Notes: generated by a model from the sequence alone, not told the origin. A DNA stretch of 55,089 bases from an uncultured Paracoccaceae bacterium (GCA_938092015.1 CALKOT010000012.1:1-55089), one strand, 5' to 3'; shown: positions 1-9,624, counted from the stretch's first letter. Program-made: numbers and translations.

Positions 1-1
1 C

Positions 2-133
2 GACGCCATCAACGCCATTCTCTCAGCCGTAGGACAAAACATGCGCCTACTGGCAAGGTGGCTCAGGCTTCTGTGCCTCTGTTTACTGGCCTGCCTTGTC
101 AATCAGAACCGGAAACCGGAAGCCTCAATCTGA
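2..133 (+). mobile_element. IS5-type transposase, C-terminal end only
   Basis: An open frame enters from the left edge and stops with TGA at 131-133. The 43 residues begin DAINAILSAVGQNMRLLARW and continue into a leucine-rich basic tail. IS5-group DDE transposases typically end this way (G/D-A-x-N-x-x-L-x-x-x-G-x-N-x-x-L-L-x-W-L followed by a hydrophobic tail). The catalytic DDE part lies outside the window. The next gene, holA, ends at 193 on the other strand, so the IS edge should fall between about 134 and 192; I could not recognise its terminal inverted repeat there. A start of the same kind of transposase lies at the right border in the same orientation. Confidence 0.7.
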
Positions 134-192
134 GCACGATGCCGATCGCGAACGAAATTTGAATCGTTAGGGTGAAAATCACAGACGACTAA

Positions 193-1209
193 CTACTTTT
201 TGGCGCCCAGGGCCAGCCGTATCAGCATACGCTCCAGCATAGGATAGCCTGCAGCGGCTGCACCGCCGCGCAGTGCTGAATCTGTCTCAAGGATCAGCTT
301 AAGCGCACCTTCGCATTTCGTCGTTGTCCAAAGCCGGGCCTGACGTGATAGGCGGTCACGTCGAGGACCAAATACAGGCGGCCTTAGCCGAGAGATGACA
401 CTGTCAGGTGGTCCGCCAGCTGATGTAATCATGTGAATCTGACGGAATTTGCGCATAGCAGAAATCGCTAGTGTCGTTGGATTAACGCCCTGTGATTCAA
501 GCTTGTTCATCAATGGTCCGACGCTTCGGGCATCGCCATCGGCGACGGCGTCCAACACATCATCCAGATCTGCATCCCCTGATCCGGGCAAACATTCGAT
601 GACATCATCCGACGAAACAGGGGTGTCTGAACTTAAGGCATAAAGCGATATCCGATAGATCAGATCACTCAACGCGCCGCTGTCTGTACTTCTGGCAAAA
701 TCAACAAGATCACGAATAGCTTCTTCATCAATTCCAGAAACGCCAGCGTCCTTCAGCAAGGCTTCGATATCGGGTCTGCCCAATGCGGTCTGATAGCAGG
801 GCGCCGCAACCGCTGACACTTCGCCTTCGAACAGTTTCCGTAATTTAGATCTCGCTGGCAGAATCCCAGCAGTCACAATCAGAAAGGCGTCACCAGCCTC
901 AGCTGACGCGAATGTTTCGGACAGACCGGCCGCTAATCCATCGGTGCCATTCTCGATCAGAACGATCGGCTCTCCGCCAAAGAAGCCTTTGGAACGCAGC
1001 GCATCCATAATGATGGCAGTGTCTCGACGGGCCTGCGCCACGTCCAGTCGGGTTACGTTGTGGTTTTCGCCTTCACCAAGAAGGGCATTGATCAGCTGAA
1101 CTCTGAGTCTGCTTACTTCAACGCCGTCCTCGCCGTAAATCAGGGCGGCTTTGTAACGTCGATCAGGCGATCTGCAAAACTGCAAAGCATCCCGTGCGTT
1201 CAGCTTCAC
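193..1209 (-). CDS. holA: DNA polymerase III subunit delta
   Basis: The delta subunit of the clamp loader opens the beta clamp during loading onto primed DNA. The 338-residue length fits the family. The N-terminal part (AALIYGEDGVEVSRLRVQLI) is the degenerate nucleotide-binding region of delta, followed by the helical linker and the C-terminal collar domain with the usual run of arginines near SRLRPPVFGPRRDRLSRQ. The start is GTG at 1209; its bases overlap the TGA of lptE (GTGA), so the gene is translationally coupled to lptE in the operon leuS-lptE-holA, an order common in Rhodobacterales. It stops with TAG. Assignment rests on length, sequence pattern and neighbours. Confidence 0.93.
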   Translation of the reverse strand: MKLNARDALQFCRSPDRRYKAALIYGEDGVEVSRLRVQLINALLGEGENHNVTRLDVAQARRDTAIIMDALRSKGFFGGEPIVLIENGTDGLAAGLSETFASAEAGDAFLIVTAGILPARSKLRKLFEGEVSAVAAPCYQTALGRPDIEALLKDAGVSGIDEEAIRDLVDFARSTDSGALSDLIYRISLYALSSDTPVSSDDVIECLPGSGDADLDDVLDAVADGDARSVGPLMNKLESQGVNPTTLAISAMRKFRQIHMITSAGGPPDSVISRLRPPVFGPRRDRLSRQARLWTTTKCEGALKLILETDSALRGGAAAAGYPMLERMLIRLALGAKK

Positions 1210-1706
1210 GAAGCGTCGGCTTCGCTTAGATAGGTGGAAATGGCGCTGATCGTTAGTTCAGCCAATTCGATCGCCAAACGATTTTCTGCCGCCTTCTTGG
1301 CCTCTCGCACTGAAAAGGCGGACGATGTCGCATCGTAGCCAGTGAATGCTGACACGTTGTCGCCAATGATGATTTCACCAGTTTCCCGGCGAACAAGCCG
1401 CCATTCTGTAGCGCCCAGAACGCGATAGCGGGTTACATTGGATGCTTGTGTAATCGCGATGCTTGTTTCAGATGTTTTTGTCGAGTTTTCCAAAACAAAC
1501 TCAGCTTGGTCACTGGCATCGCCAAACCGGCGCCTTAGCCGTTCTCGGTAGGCAAAGCTGATCGGATCTTTAGCCTCTGGTAACTGAACGGCGCCCCTCA
1601 GATCTGCTGATGGGGCGCCTTTTCGATAGACCGGCCGAAATCCACAGGCGGCGAGGCCCGATAGCGCAGCAAGCGCAAGAAAGTGACGTCGATCAGACGA
1701 CGACAT
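1206..1706 (-). CDS. lptE: LPS-assembly lipoprotein LptE
   Basis: LptE is the outer-membrane lipoprotein that plugs the LptD barrel and helps place lipopolysaccharide on the cell surface. I place the start at the ATG at 1706 (166 residues): it gives [20 protein letters not shown] followed by [10 protein letters not shown], a lipoprotein signal with a lipobox LAAC, and the GFRPVY segment after the cysteine is characteristic of LptE. The longer upstream frame runs inside leuS and lacks a signal peptide. The start lies 14 bp inside the end of leuS and the stop overlaps the holA start, so the three genes form one operon. Confidence 0.9.
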   Translation of the reverse strand: MSSSDRRHFLALAALSGLAACGFRPVYRKGAPSADLRGAVQLPEAKDPISFAYRERLRRRFGDASDQAEFVLENSTKTSETSIAITQASNVTRYRVLGATEWRLVRRETGEIIIGDNVSAFTGYDATSSAFSVREAKKAAENRLAIELAELTISAISTYLSEADAS

Positions 1707-4257
1707 TGACGATCCGTCCTGGCACAACAATGACCTTCTTGGGTGTAGCGCCATCAAGGAATTTCTGAACAGACGGGTGCTCCAGCGCCATTTTCTCAAC
1801 CGAAGCCTTATCAGCGTCCACTGCAACCGAGATCTCTGCCCGGCGTTTGCCGTTGATCTGAATGGGCATCAGAACTTCGTTGTCTTTCAGCAGTGCTGGA
1901 TCCACCGCAGGCCAGACCGTCTCAGCCAGGATCGTATCGTGGCCCAATCTGACCCAACATTCCTCAGAGAAATGCGGGGTAATCGGTGCCATTAACTGAA
2001 CCAGAACATTCAACGCTTCGCGAAGCGCTGCCCAGTCATCGTCAGATGTGGCGTCAAACCTGCCAATTGCATTTGCCAGTTCATAAATTCGCGCGATGGC
2101 TTTGTTGAAAGCAAAACCATCGATATCACCTGCAACACCGTCGACAGTCCGGTGGACCGCCTTTCTTAGGTCTTTCGATCCTTTGGTGACGTCACCGGCT
2201 GAGCCCAGATGATCTGCAGCTTCATCAACCAGGCGCCAGATTCTTTGCAGGAACCTCCAGGCGCCTTCAGCGCCTGCTGTGGTCCATTCAACATCCCGTT
2301 CGGGCGGGCTATCTGAAAGCATGAACCAACGCGCTGTATCTGCGCCGAATTGTTCAATGATATCTTCGGGGTCGACGACATTGCGTTTGGACTTCGACAT
2401 CTTGATCGAAGGGCCAACGGTGATTGCTTCGCCAGTCTTCGCCACGACCATGCCGTCATCGCCAGACTTGATCTCATCTGGCGAAACCCATTTCCCCGCA
2501 GGATCCTGATATGTTTCGTGGCACACCATGCCTTGAGTAAACATCGCATCAAACGGCTCTTCTGCGCTTTTGGGCAGCCAGCCTGTCCGTGACATCGCGC
2601 GGCACCAGAAGCGGGAATAAAGCAGGTGGAGGATCGCATGCTCAACGCCGCCGATATACTGATCGACATTCATCCAGTAGGCGGCATCTTCTGGCGTGGT
2701 CGGGGTGTCGGCGCGCGGTGACGTGAACCGCGCAAAATACCAAGAACTGTCGGCGAAGGTATCCATCGTGTCCGTTTCGCGCCGTGCATCTGCACCACAT
2801 TTGGGGCAGGGCGTGTGTTTCCACGTCGGGTGATGGTCCAGCGGGTTGCCTGGCCGGTCAAAGGTCACATCATCTGGCAATCTGACTGGCAGGTTTTCCT
2901 TCTTCTCAGGAACAATCCCGCAGCTTTCGCAGTGGACAATCGGGATCGGCGCGCCCCAATAGCGCTGGCGCGAAAAGCCCCAATCGCGAAGGCGGAAATT
3001 TTCAGTCTCCTGACCGGTGCCAAGATCGCCAATTCGTTTGGCGACTTCATCTTTGGCGTCTTCAATTGTCATTCCATCGAGGAATTGCGAATTCACAATC
3101 CGGCCAGGCCCAACATAGGCCTCATTTCCTACTGTGAACGTTTCCGCATCCTGATCGGACGGGCATACGACTGGCAGCACATCCAGGCCGTATTTTCTGG
3201 CAAAATCCAGATCGCGCTGGTCATGCGCTGGGCAGCCGAATACGGCGCCTTTGCCGTAGTCCATCAAGACAAAGTTCGCGACATAGACTGGAAGTTCCCA
3301 TTCTGGATCGAATGGATGTTTCACTTTCAGACCAGTGTCGAAGCCTCTTTTCTCCGCCGTTTCGATTTCACGCTCTGACGTGCCAGTCTTGCGGCACTCA
3401 GCGTTAAACTCCGCCAGTCCGTCCAGCTTTCCTTCAAGTGACTTGGCCAGAGGATGATCAACCGAGATTGCGCAGAACGACGCGCCAAACAGCGTATCGT
3501 GGCGTGTCGTGTAAACCTCCAGGCTGGTATCATCCGTCAGTTCATTGGCGGCCATCTCAAAGTTGAACTGCAACCCGCTGGATTTCCCAATCCAGTTGCG
3601 CTGCATCAGACGCACCTTGTCTGGCCAGTGCTCCAACCCATCGATGGCGGTGAGCAATTCGTCCGCCATGTCCGAAATGCGCATGAACCACTGGATCAAC
3701 TCACGCCGTTCAACCGGCGCGCCAGACCGCCAGCCCTTGCCGTCGATAACCTGTTCATTCGCCAATACCGTATTGTCGACAGGATCCCAGTTTACGACTG
3801 ATGACTTCTGATAGACGTAGCCACCTTCAAGCATGTCCAGGAAAAGGGCTTGCTGTTGGGCGTAATATTCAGGGTCGCAGGTGGCGAACTCACGGCTCCA
3901 GTCAATGGAAAGACCCATTAGCTTTAGCTGTGACTTCATCGTCTCAATATTCTGATAGGTCCATTCGCCCGGATGAACGCCACGCTCCATCGCCGCGTTT
4001 TCCGCGGGCATGCCAAAACCGTCCCATCCCATCGGATGCAATACATTAAAACCGCAGGCGCGTTTGTATCGTGCGATCAGGTCGCCCATCGCGTAGTTTC
4101 GCACGTGGCCCATGTGGATGCGGCCAGATGGATAGGGGAACATCTCAAGCACATAGTATTTCGGCTGCGCTTCGTCGCGCTCAGCTTTGAAACACTGGCG
4201 TTCTTCCCAGACCGCTCGCCATTTTGGCTCGACTTCTTTGGCGTTGTAACGGGACAC
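1693..4257 (-). CDS. leuS: leucyl-tRNA synthetase
   Basis: Class I aminoacyl-tRNA synthetase that charges tRNA-Leu. The ATP-binding HMGH motif is seen at residues 48-51 ([16 protein letters not shown]) and the KMSKS loop in the last third ([14 protein letters not shown]). The large insertion with the editing domain and the zinc-type CxxC segments (CESCG, CPKCGA) are present, and the C-terminal anticodon-binding domain is complete. I chose GTG at 4257 (854 residues, beginning [13 protein letters not shown] as in relatives) because a GAGGAG ribosome site precedes it by about 9 bases; a TTG 18 bases upstream is the only alternative. First gene of the leuS-lptE-holA operon. Confidence 0.97.
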   Translation of the reverse strand: MSRYNAKEVEPKWRAVWEERQCFKAERDEAQPKYYVLEMFPYPSGRIHMGHVRNYAMGDLIARYKRACGFNVLHPMGWDGFGMPAENAAMERGVHPGEWTYQNIETMKSQLKLMGLSIDWSREFATCDPEYYAQQQALFLDMLEGGYVYQKSSVVNWDPVDNTVLANEQVIDGKGWRSGAPVERRELIQWFMRISDMADELLTAIDGLEHWPDKVRLMQRNWIGKSSGLQFNFEMAANELTDDTSLEVYTTRHDTLFGASFCAISVDHPLAKSLEGKLDGLAEFNAECRKTGTSEREIETAEKRGFDTGLKVKHPFDPEWELPVYVANFVLMDYGKGAVFGCPAHDQRDLDFARKYGLDVLPVVCPSDQDAETFTVGNEAYVGPGRIVNSQFLDGMTIEDAKDEVAKRIGDLGTGQETENFRLRDWGFSRQRYWGAPIPIVHCESCGIVPEKKENLPVRLPDDVTFDRPGNPLDHHPTWKHTPCPKCGADARRETDTMDTFADSSWYFARFTSPRADTPTTPEDAAYWMNVDQYIGGVEHAILHLLYSRFWCRAMSRTGWLPKSAEEPFDAMFTQGMVCHETYQDPAGKWVSPDEIKSGDDGMVVAKTGEAITVGPSIKMSKSKRNVVDPEDIIEQFGADTARWFMLSDSPPERDVEWTTAGAEGAWRFLQRIWRLVDEAADHLGSAGDVTKGSKDLRKAVHRTVDGVAGDIDGFAFNKAIARIYELANAIGRFDATSDDDWAALREALNVLVQLMAPITPHFSEECWVRLGHDTILAETVWPAVDPALLKDNEVLMPIQINGKRRAEISVAVDADKASVEKMALEHPSVQKFLDGATPKKVIVVPGRIVNVVV

Positions 4258-4364
4258 AGGGCGGATGCTCCTCAAACTTGAATGCTGCCCACGTGATACG
4301 GAGCGCGGCGAGAGGTTTCAACCATTCCTCGCCAACTGATTCAAAAAGGGGAAAGGCTTGGTTC

Positions 4365-4907
4365 CTACCCGGCTTCGCGATCAGCGATTTTCAACTGACG
4401 CGCCCGTACAAGGATAGCGTCTTCCAGCTGGCGAGCCGTTGCGCCAGATACCGGCGCCGTCACCCATACGCCAGCTGGATCGCGGGTTTCGCGAAACAAC
4501 GCTACTTGAAGCGAACCGGCCGTCAAAACCGGGCTTTTGACATAAGCAGCGACCTTGAAGCGTTCGTTGGGTGCACCTGGCGTTGCCGCCCAGTCAGTCG
4601 CAATTACGCCCGTAAAGGGATCCGTAGAGCTGAGCGGAAGGAAGCCCAGCGTATCCAAAGACGCACGCCATAGGTATCGGTTCACGCTCGTGAGGCTGTC
4701 ACCACCGAAGTCAATACCACCATTGGCGTCAAAAAGATCCGTTATTCGATCTGTATTAAGATCACCTTGGAGACCACCGCCAGCGTTTTCCGGATCAAAG
4801 CTATCTGGATCACGTTCTGCTTCAGCTCGTTGACGAGTTGAACCTGAACATGCAGCCAACGACAAGACCACGATAACCGACGTTACTGCTCCAAAAAACC
4901 TGTTCAT
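4365..4907 (-). CDS. DUF3576 domain lipoprotein
   Basis: A 180-residue exported lipoprotein of unknown function. The signal is seen as MNRFFGAVTSVIVVLSLAAC, with the lipobox LAAC and the acylated cysteine at position 20. After an acidic, low-complexity linker the conserved region reads ITDLFDANGG, then SVNRYLWRASLDTLGFLPLS and a segment around GVIATDW, which are the hallmarks of the alphaproteobacterial DUF3576 family. These proteins are usually encoded just upstream of leuS, as here (88 bp before the leuS start, same strand). It probably sits in the outer membrane, facing the periplasm; no enzymatic motif is visible. It stops with TAG. Confidence 0.85.
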   Translation of the reverse strand: MNRFFGAVTSVIVVLSLAACSGSTRQRAEAERDPDSFDPENAGGGLQGDLNTDRITDLFDANGGIDFGGDSLTSVNRYLWRASLDTLGFLPLSSTDPFTGVIATDWAATPGAPNERFKVAAYVKSPVLTAGSLQVALFRETRDPAGVWVTAPVSGATARQLEDAILVRARQLKIADREAG

Positions 4908-5121
4908 TACTTCGTCTCCCTAACGTAACCAAGCGTTTAAGCGTCAGTGACATAACTGTAAAGCGTATTTAGGTTATGTGCTTTCGCCATCTTTAAGCTC
5001 GAATGAAAACGGTGATCGCCCTGCCAGCGCCGATTTTACAGGGTTTAGGTTCTGTGCGCCGCTATTTTGTTGCACAAATAACACGCAGGGCGACCGTCAC
5101 GATGGCCCGAAAGAATCAATC

Positions 5122-5150
5122 TTGACCGAATGGGGCCAAAAAAGTGATTA
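5122..5150 (+). promoter_or_regulatory. possible sigma-70 promoter of the porin gene
   Basis: TTGACC at 5122-5127 and TGATTA at 5145-5150 are separated by 17 bp and lie 54 bp before the porin start. The -35 is good, the -10 weak. The rest of the 297-bp gap between the divergent DUF3576 and porin genes (4908-5204) shows no other feature that I can support. Confidence 0.3.
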
Positions 5151-5204
5151 CGTTAACACTCATCAAAGGGCGAGCAGCCCTTTTCAAATATTGTGAGGGA
5201 CACA

Positions 5205-6182
5205 ATGAAAAAAGCACTCATCGCGACGACCGCACTCGTCGCTGCGGGTTTCGCCACTTCAGCAACTGCTGCTGAATGGTCAACCAGCGTCACCGGTTAC
5301 TACTTCCTGGGTCTCGGTGCCTCCGACAACTCAAACGCAGACGGCGTCGGCATCCTGCGTGACGGTGAAGCACACGTTCGCGCCAAATTGGTTGCAGACA
5401 ATGGCATCACTTTCCAGGCTCGCATCGAGCTTGAAGCCTACACTAACGGTGACCAGATCGACGAAAACTACGGCACCATCTCTGGTTCCTTCGGTACGAT
5501 TATGATTGGCGGAAACGACAGCGCGGCATACAATAACCATGTCGGCACAATCTACGCGCCAGGCGCACGCATCGGCTACTACGATTCGTTCCGCCTCTTC
5601 GGTGGTGCTGGAACTAACGGCACATTCTCAGACCCAGGTGTTGCTAGTGATGATGTAGCCATCCATTACACTTCGCCTACTATGTCAGGCTTCAAAGTGT
5701 ACGGTTCGTATCACCCGGATCCGGCCACAGACGGTGCTGGTGACAGCAACAACCCAGTCTTCGAAAATGGTGACTACTGGACTGGTGGTGCGTCATATAG
5801 CGGTAACTTTGGCGACTTCGGCTTCGGTCTGTCTGCTGGTTACACCAACGGCTTTGGTGCCGCCGACACAGACACCGTCAACATTGGCGTAAACATGTCT
5901 GCTTCTGGCTTCAAAGTTGCTGCTACATACAACAACGATGATCCACAAGGCGCTGACAACTCAACTGAAACATTCGCACTTGGCGCACAGTACAGCACTG
6001 GTCCTTGGACTGTTGGTGGCGGCTACCGCGATCATGAAGATCTCGGCGAGCAGGGTGCAGCTTGGGTCACCTACGGCCTAGCACCAGGCGTACTCTTCAC
6101 CGCTGGTGTTGAATACTCCGACGCCGACGCCGTTGCAGGCTCCGACTTTGGCGGTCTGGCATACCTGACCATGCGCTTCTGA
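5205..6182 (+). CDS. outer-membrane porin of the Rhodobacter type
   Basis: General diffusion porin (16-stranded beta barrel) of 325 residues. It has a clear signal peptide (MKKALIATTALVAAGFATSA, cut after ATA) and the mature part starts with AEWSTSVTGYYFLG. The body is made of alternating beta strands rich in glycine, tyrosine and acidic residues, and ends with a C-terminal phenylalanine (AYLTMRF) needed for barrel assembly by the BAM machinery. The ATG at 5205 is preferred to the GTG at 5193 because the GTG overlaps the ribosome site GAGGGA. A strong terminator follows. Codon use (many GGC, AAC, TTC) suggests high expression. Confidence 0.92.
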   Translation: MKKALIATTALVAAGFATSATAAEWSTSVTGYYFLGLGASDNSNADGVGILRDGEAHVRAKLVADNGITFQARIELEAYTNGDQIDENYGTISGSFGTIMIGGNDSAAYNNHVGTIYAPGARIGYYDSFRLFGGAGTNGTFSDPGVASDDVAIHYTSPTMSGFKVYGSYHPDPATDGAGDSNNPVFENGDYWTGGASYSGNFGDFGFGLSAGYTNGFGAADTDTVNIGVNMSASGFKVAATYNNDDPQGADNSTETFALGAQYSTGPWTVGGGYRDHEDLGEQGAAWVTYGLAPGVLFTAGVEYSDADAVAGSDFGGLAYLTMRF

Positions 6183-6210
6183 TCTGACGATCAGTTGTGT
6201 TGAATTGGGA

Positions 6211-6239
6211 GAGCGGGCTTCGGCTCGCTCTTTCTTTTT
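6211..6239 (+). terminator. rho-independent terminator of the porin gene
   Basis: GAGCGGGC (6211-6218), loop TTCG, GCTCGCTC (6223-6230): an 8-bp stem with one G-U pair and a stable UUCG tetraloop, followed by a T-rich tract at 6231-6239. It starts 28 bp after the porin stop. Confidence 0.9.
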
Positions 6240-6264
6240 GCGCACTACGAATTAATGGTGTTTG

Positions 6265-6918
6265 ATGTCACTGAAAGAAATAAACACCCGAATTGAGGCA
6301 GCGCTTGCCGCCTGCGGTCGGCCATCTGACTCAGCCAAGCTTGTAGCGGTGTCCAAAGTTCAACCGCCTGATAGAATTGCGGCGGTGCTTGACCAGGGTC
6401 AAAGGCTCTTTGGTGAAAACCGGGTGCAGGAGGCGTCTACAAGATGGCCCGACCTACGAGAAAAATATGACGGTGTTGAAGTTCATCTGATCGGCCCCCT
6501 TCAGACGAACAAGGTCAACCAGGCGTTAGAGCTTTTCGATGCCATTCAGTCGGTTGACCGTCCAAAACTGGCGAAAAAGCTGGCCGATGCAGCACAGACG
6601 CGCGGCGCCTGCCCGCCATTGTTTCTACAGGTAAACACCGGTGAGGAGCCGCAAAAGGCAGGGGTTGTCCCGGCTGATGCTGATGCTTTCATCGCTGAAT
6701 GCCGCCAGATGGATCTTCCAGTCCTTGGTCTGATGGCCATCCCCCCTGCAGACGAAGAACCGGCATTACACTTTGCGCTTCTAAAGAAGATTTCGGATCG
6801 AAATGGGCTGGATGAACTTTCCATGGGGATGAGTGCTGATTTCGAAAGCGCAATCCGGCTTGGTGCAACATATGTCCGTGTCGGATCGGGTGTATTCGGC
6901 CAGCGGGTTTACGACTGA
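6265..6918 (+). CDS. yggS: YggS-family pyridoxal-phosphate homeostasis protein
   Basis: A 217-residue member of the YggS/PLPBP family, which binds pyridoxal 5'-phosphate on a lysine and keeps free PLP and amino acid pools balanced. The PLP lysine is K31 in VAVSKVQP; further family blocks are FGENRVQEA, HLIGPLQTNK, QVNTGEEPQKAG, LGLMAIPP and the phosphate-binding end LSMGMSADFESAIRLGATYV followed by RVGSGVFG. ATG at 6265 is taken as start; TTG at 6262 is possible. No strong ribosome site is seen. Its 3' end overlaps the convergent L,D-transpeptidase gene by 10 bp. Confidence 0.95.
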   Translation: MSLKEINTRIEAALAACGRPSDSAKLVAVSKVQPPDRIAAVLDQGQRLFGENRVQEASTRWPDLREKYDGVEVHLIGPLQTNKVNQALELFDAIQSVDRPKLAKKLADAAQTRGACPPLFLQVNTGEEPQKAGVVPADADAFIAECRQMDLPVLGLMAIPPADEEPALHFALLKKISDRNGLDELSMGMSADFESAIRLGATYVRVGSGVFGQRVYD

Positions 6919-7430
6919 ACGATCATTTGGCTTTCGGGTCGCCATCGTTTGACAATCCACAAAAGATCTTTTCTCGCGAATGCTATGCATCCAGCAGTCG
7001 GGCGGCGTGGCTGTTTCCAGAAATGAACAAAAATTGCACTGCCCTGACCAGCAACCGCATTGGGCCAGTTAAAATCCGTTATTATAAACAGATCATACAT
7101 CCGGTCGGCGCGTCGCAGGGTTTCGTGGCTGAATGGATCGTCACGGCCTATCTTGGGTTGGTTATAGGATGGGTCTTTTGGATCGTCCGACCAGATATCG
7201 CGCGGTCCAATCGGGCGAATATGCATAACGCCCCGGCCTGGCCAAGGTCGTTTGATGCGATCGGGGCGATAACCTGAACCCATAAAACGAAATTGCCCGA
7301 CGGGCGTGCCACCATCGCCTTCCGTCTTTGTTTCAGTCATCCCGCCTGACCCGATTGAACAAGGCATCGTTCGGCCCAAAAAGCGGGCCCCCCATCTGCC
7401 AACAATCAGATCACAGGCGCGTGGCCTCAC
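6909..7430 (-). CDS. L,D-transpeptidase (YkuD domain)
   Basis: A 173-residue YkuD-type transpeptidase. Such enzymes make 3-3 crosslinks in peptidoglycan or attach proteins to it. The catalytic block is visible as FVHFWKQPRRPTAGCIAF, with histidine 136 and the nucleophile cysteine 148; the N-terminal part GRTMPCSIGSGG and TKTEGDGGTPVGQFRF also matches the family. There is no obvious signal peptide, so export is unexplained from sequence alone. The start overlaps the stop of ribA (ATGA), so the two genes are translated together. Convergent 10-bp overlap with yggS. Confidence 0.88.
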   Translation of the reverse strand: MRPRACDLIVGRWGARFLGRTMPCSIGSGGMTETKTEGDGGTPVGQFRFMGSGYRPDRIKRPWPGRGVMHIRPIGPRDIWSDDPKDPSYNQPKIGRDDPFSHETLRRADRMYDLFIITDFNWPNAVAGQGSAIFVHFWKQPRRPTAGCIAFARKDLLWIVKRWRPESQMIVQS

Positions 7431-8545
7431 AGAATGTGGCCGCTTTTCGCCGCTTTGGTCTTTAGATATTTGACGTTGTGGGCATTCTCACCGACAATCA
7501 GCGGCTCACGGGTTTCGACATGAACGCCGGCGGCGTTCATACCGGCAACCTTGCCGGGGTTGTTGGTCATCAAATGAACTGAGCTGAAGCCAAGCGATGT
7601 GAGGATCTTGGCGCCGATACGGAAATCACGCTCATCATCCTCAAACCCCAATCTGTGGTTCGCCTCAACAGTGTCATAACCCTGATCCTGCAGGGAATAT
7701 GCGCGCATCTTATTGGCCAGACCTATGCCGCGACCTTCCTGGTTGAGGTAAAGTAAAACGCCAGATCCGGTCTTGGAAATCTGTTCCAACGCCGCACGCA
7801 GCTGAGGGCCGCAATCGCATTTCAGGCTGCCGATCAGGTCACCGGTGAAACAGGCCGAATGCAGGCGCGACAAAACAGGCTGCGCCCGATCAGGACGCCC
7901 GATTTCGATAGCATAGTGTTCCTCTTCACCATTATTGGGTCGAAACACATGCACGTGAGCATCTTTAGACACAACTAGTGGCACGCGGGCTGAACTGACG
8001 CAGGTCAGCTCTAACGCGGTATCATCAGCCTGGGCCATTATCTTATCGTCGATCAGCGTCAGCGAATTAGCCTTCGCCAAGTCGCGGACAGCATCCGCTG
8101 TTGCCGATGCGAATACGACAGAGGGCAACAGTCGCGCTGTCCTGGTTAATCGAACGGCCAGCCGCTGCGGGGCGGCGTTCCCATCCCGTCTGCTGGGGAA
8201 AGGCCCCATCAGCGGATTACGCAGCGCAAATGACGGGTCAGTGATGGCGTGAACGTGCTCAAAAGACATGTCCGTGTCCAGAACCAGCCTAGCAATATCC
8301 CCATCATAGGCGCGGGCCTGCAACGTTTCTGCCCGCCGCGCCGTAATCACCAGATCAAGCGTATCCGATATGGCCCGCAGCGCGCCCAACCGATCAGCTG
8401 AGATCATCTCAGACGATACGGCAATCCCGCCAACATCGTCCGAAACAACGGCGACAGGCGTGCCAATCCGCAAATCTGCGCGGGCACGGGCTGTCATTTC
8501 TTCTGCGTTTGGTCCCAGCATCATGGTCCTAGATATATCAAGCAT
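7427..8545 (-). CDS. ribA: GTP cyclohydrolase II with N-terminal extension
   Basis: First step of riboflavin synthesis: opening of GTP to diaminohydroxyribosylamino-pyrimidinone phosphate. The enzyme domain covers roughly residues 200-372; zinc-binding C232, C243 and C245 lie in SACFTGDLIGSLKCDCGPQL, and NQEGRGIGLANKMRAYSLQD follows. Residues 1-190 form an extension that looks like a worn 3,4-dihydroxy-2-butanone-4-phosphate synthase-like domain without its acidic metal site; this extended form is usual in Rhodobacterales. The ATG at 8545 touches an AAGGA site with no spacing, so the ATG seven codons later (8524) is a real alternative. Divergent from the response regulator gene. Confidence 0.92.
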   Translation of the reverse strand: MLDISRTMMLGPNAEEMTARARADLRIGTPVAVVSDDVGGIAVSSEMISADRLGALRAISDTLDLVITARRAETLQARAYDGDIARLVLDTDMSFEHVHAITDPSFALRNPLMGPFPSRRDGNAAPQRLAVRLTRTARLLPSVVFASATADAVRDLAKANSLTLIDDKIMAQADDTALELTCVSSARVPLVVSKDAHVHVFRPNNGEEEHYAIEIGRPDRAQPVLSRLHSACFTGDLIGSLKCDCGPQLRAALEQISKTGSGVLLYLNQEGRGIGLANKMRAYSLQDQGYDTVEANHRLGFEDDERDFRIGAKILTSLGFSSVHLMTNNPGKVAGMNAAGVHVETREPLIVGENAHNVKYLKTKAAKSGHIL

Positions 8546-8697
8546 TCCTTATATCAGGATGTAAGGGTTTTGAAACAATGCCCGCGACGCTCTGACAGCT
8601 GCGTGAGCGACTGTCGCATTTTCTTGAATGTGAGGATTTCATCGCGAATTGAGGTCAAGACGCACACATATGATGAAATCTCCGTAAGAGGCGCATG

Positions 8698-9384
8698 ATG
8701 TCCACACTGAAAAAAATTCTGTTGATTGACGATGATCCCGATCTTCGCGAGGCGCTGGCCGATCAGCTGGTCCTCACGGAAGAGTTTGATGTGTTCGAAG
8801 GCGAAAATGGCGCCGAAGGCGTAAATCGCGCGAAAGAACAGCTGCATGACCTAGTGATCCTGGACGTTGGTCTGCCTGATATGGACGGCCGCGAAGTTTG
8901 CCGCCTGCTTCGCAAAGGTGGCGTGCGCTGCCCGATCATCATGCTGACCGGGCATGATAGTGACAGCGATACGATCCTTGGACTGGACGCTGGCGCCAAC
9001 GATTACATCACTAAGCCCTTCAAATTCCCGGTCCTTCTGGCCCGCATCCGCGCGCAATTGCGTCAGCATGAACAGTCTGAGGATGCGGTATTCTCTATCG
9101 GGCCATACACGTTCCGCCCCTCAGTGAAGATGCTGACGGATGAAGAAGGCAAGAAGATCCGCCTGACGGAAAAGGAAACGAACATCCTGAAGTTCCTTTA
9201 CCGCGCCAACGATCAGGTTGTCGCCCGCGATATCCTGCTGCATGAGGTCTGGGGCTATAACGCGGGCGTCACCACGCACACACTGGAAACTCATATCTAT
9301 CGTCTGCGTCAGAAGATTGAGCCTGATCCATCGAATGCCCGCCTTCTGGTCACTGAAAGCGGTGGGTACAGGCTGGCCTCTTAA
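8698..9384 (+). CDS. OmpR-family response regulator (CenR-like)
   Basis: A two-domain response regulator of 228 residues. The receiver domain (1-120) has the acidic pocket DDD at 11-13, phospho-acceptor D56 in VILDVGLPDMDG, T84 and K106 in ITKPFKF. The winged-helix output domain (130-228) ends in HTLETHIYRLRQKIEP and the wing TESGGYRLAS. Sequence and position next to ribA and xthA fit the essential CenR/OmpR-1 regulator of Rhodobacterales, which controls cell-envelope genes; the exact identity is inference. No histidine kinase is nearby. The second ATG (8698) is preferred because AAGAGG lies 6 bases before it. A structured 3' region follows. Confidence 0.92.
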   Translation: MSTLKKILLIDDDPDLREALADQLVLTEEFDVFEGENGAEGVNRAKEQLHDLVILDVGLPDMDGREVCRLLRKGGVRCPIIMLTGHDSDSDTILGLDAGANDYITKPFKFPVLLARIRAQLRQHEQSEDAVFSIGPYTFRPSVKMLTDEEGKKIRLTEKETNILKFLYRANDQVVARDILLHEVWGYNAGVTTHTLETHIYRLRQKIEPDPSNARLLVTESGGYRLAS

Positions 9385-9399
9385 CAAAAATGTGTCCCC

Positions 9400-9557
9400 C
9401 CTTGTAACAGCGGGTGGGCAGTCCCATTTTCTGGTTATGAGGCGCTGGTCGCCTACCGAGTTGGTGCCTCTTCTCCACGACTGACCCTCGGTCTTAGGAG
9501 ATACCTTCGCTAGAAGGATTAGCGTCCGGCGTCCCCCCCTCTCGCCGGGCGCTTTTT
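9400..9557 (+). ncRNA. probable SorX-like sRNA from the regulator 3'UTR
   Basis: The 240 bp between the response regulator and xthA carry a chain of RNA hairpins ending in a strong terminator. Seen: GGCG/CGCC (9441-9453) inside GAGGC/GCCTC (9439-9470); GACC/GGTC (9483-9493); a perfect CCTTC-GCTA-GAAGG (9504-9517); and the terminator at 9522-9557, whose loop is TCCCCCCCTCT, a pyrimidine stretch able to pair with Shine-Dalgarno sequences. In Rhodobacter sphaeroides the sRNA SorX is processed from the 3'UTR of the ompR-1 gene, a regulator of this type; the equivalence here is inference from position and structure. The 5' end is not defined by sequence. Confidence 0.6.
9522..9557 (+). terminator. 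rho-independent terminator after the regulator/sRNA
   Basis: GCGTCCGGCG (9522-9531) pairs with CGCCGGGCGC (9543-9552): ten pairs with one U-G wobble, an 11-base C-rich loop, then TTTTT and a further T-rich stretch. Confidence 0.9.
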
Positions 9558-9624
9558 CTTTTCTGCAGGCTTGCCCGGGCCGATCAGCCGGGCCAAAGTC
9601 GCTGAGAAGAAAAAGGGAACAAAC

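Noticed and set aside
2815-3378. 187-residue open frame antisense to leuS
   Set aside because: Inside leuS on the other strand, no family resemblance, explained by the GC-rich third positions.
8546-8694. FMN riboswitch before ribA
   Set aside because: I do not see the conserved RFN-element blocks, and the region is only 150 bp shared with a divergent gene.
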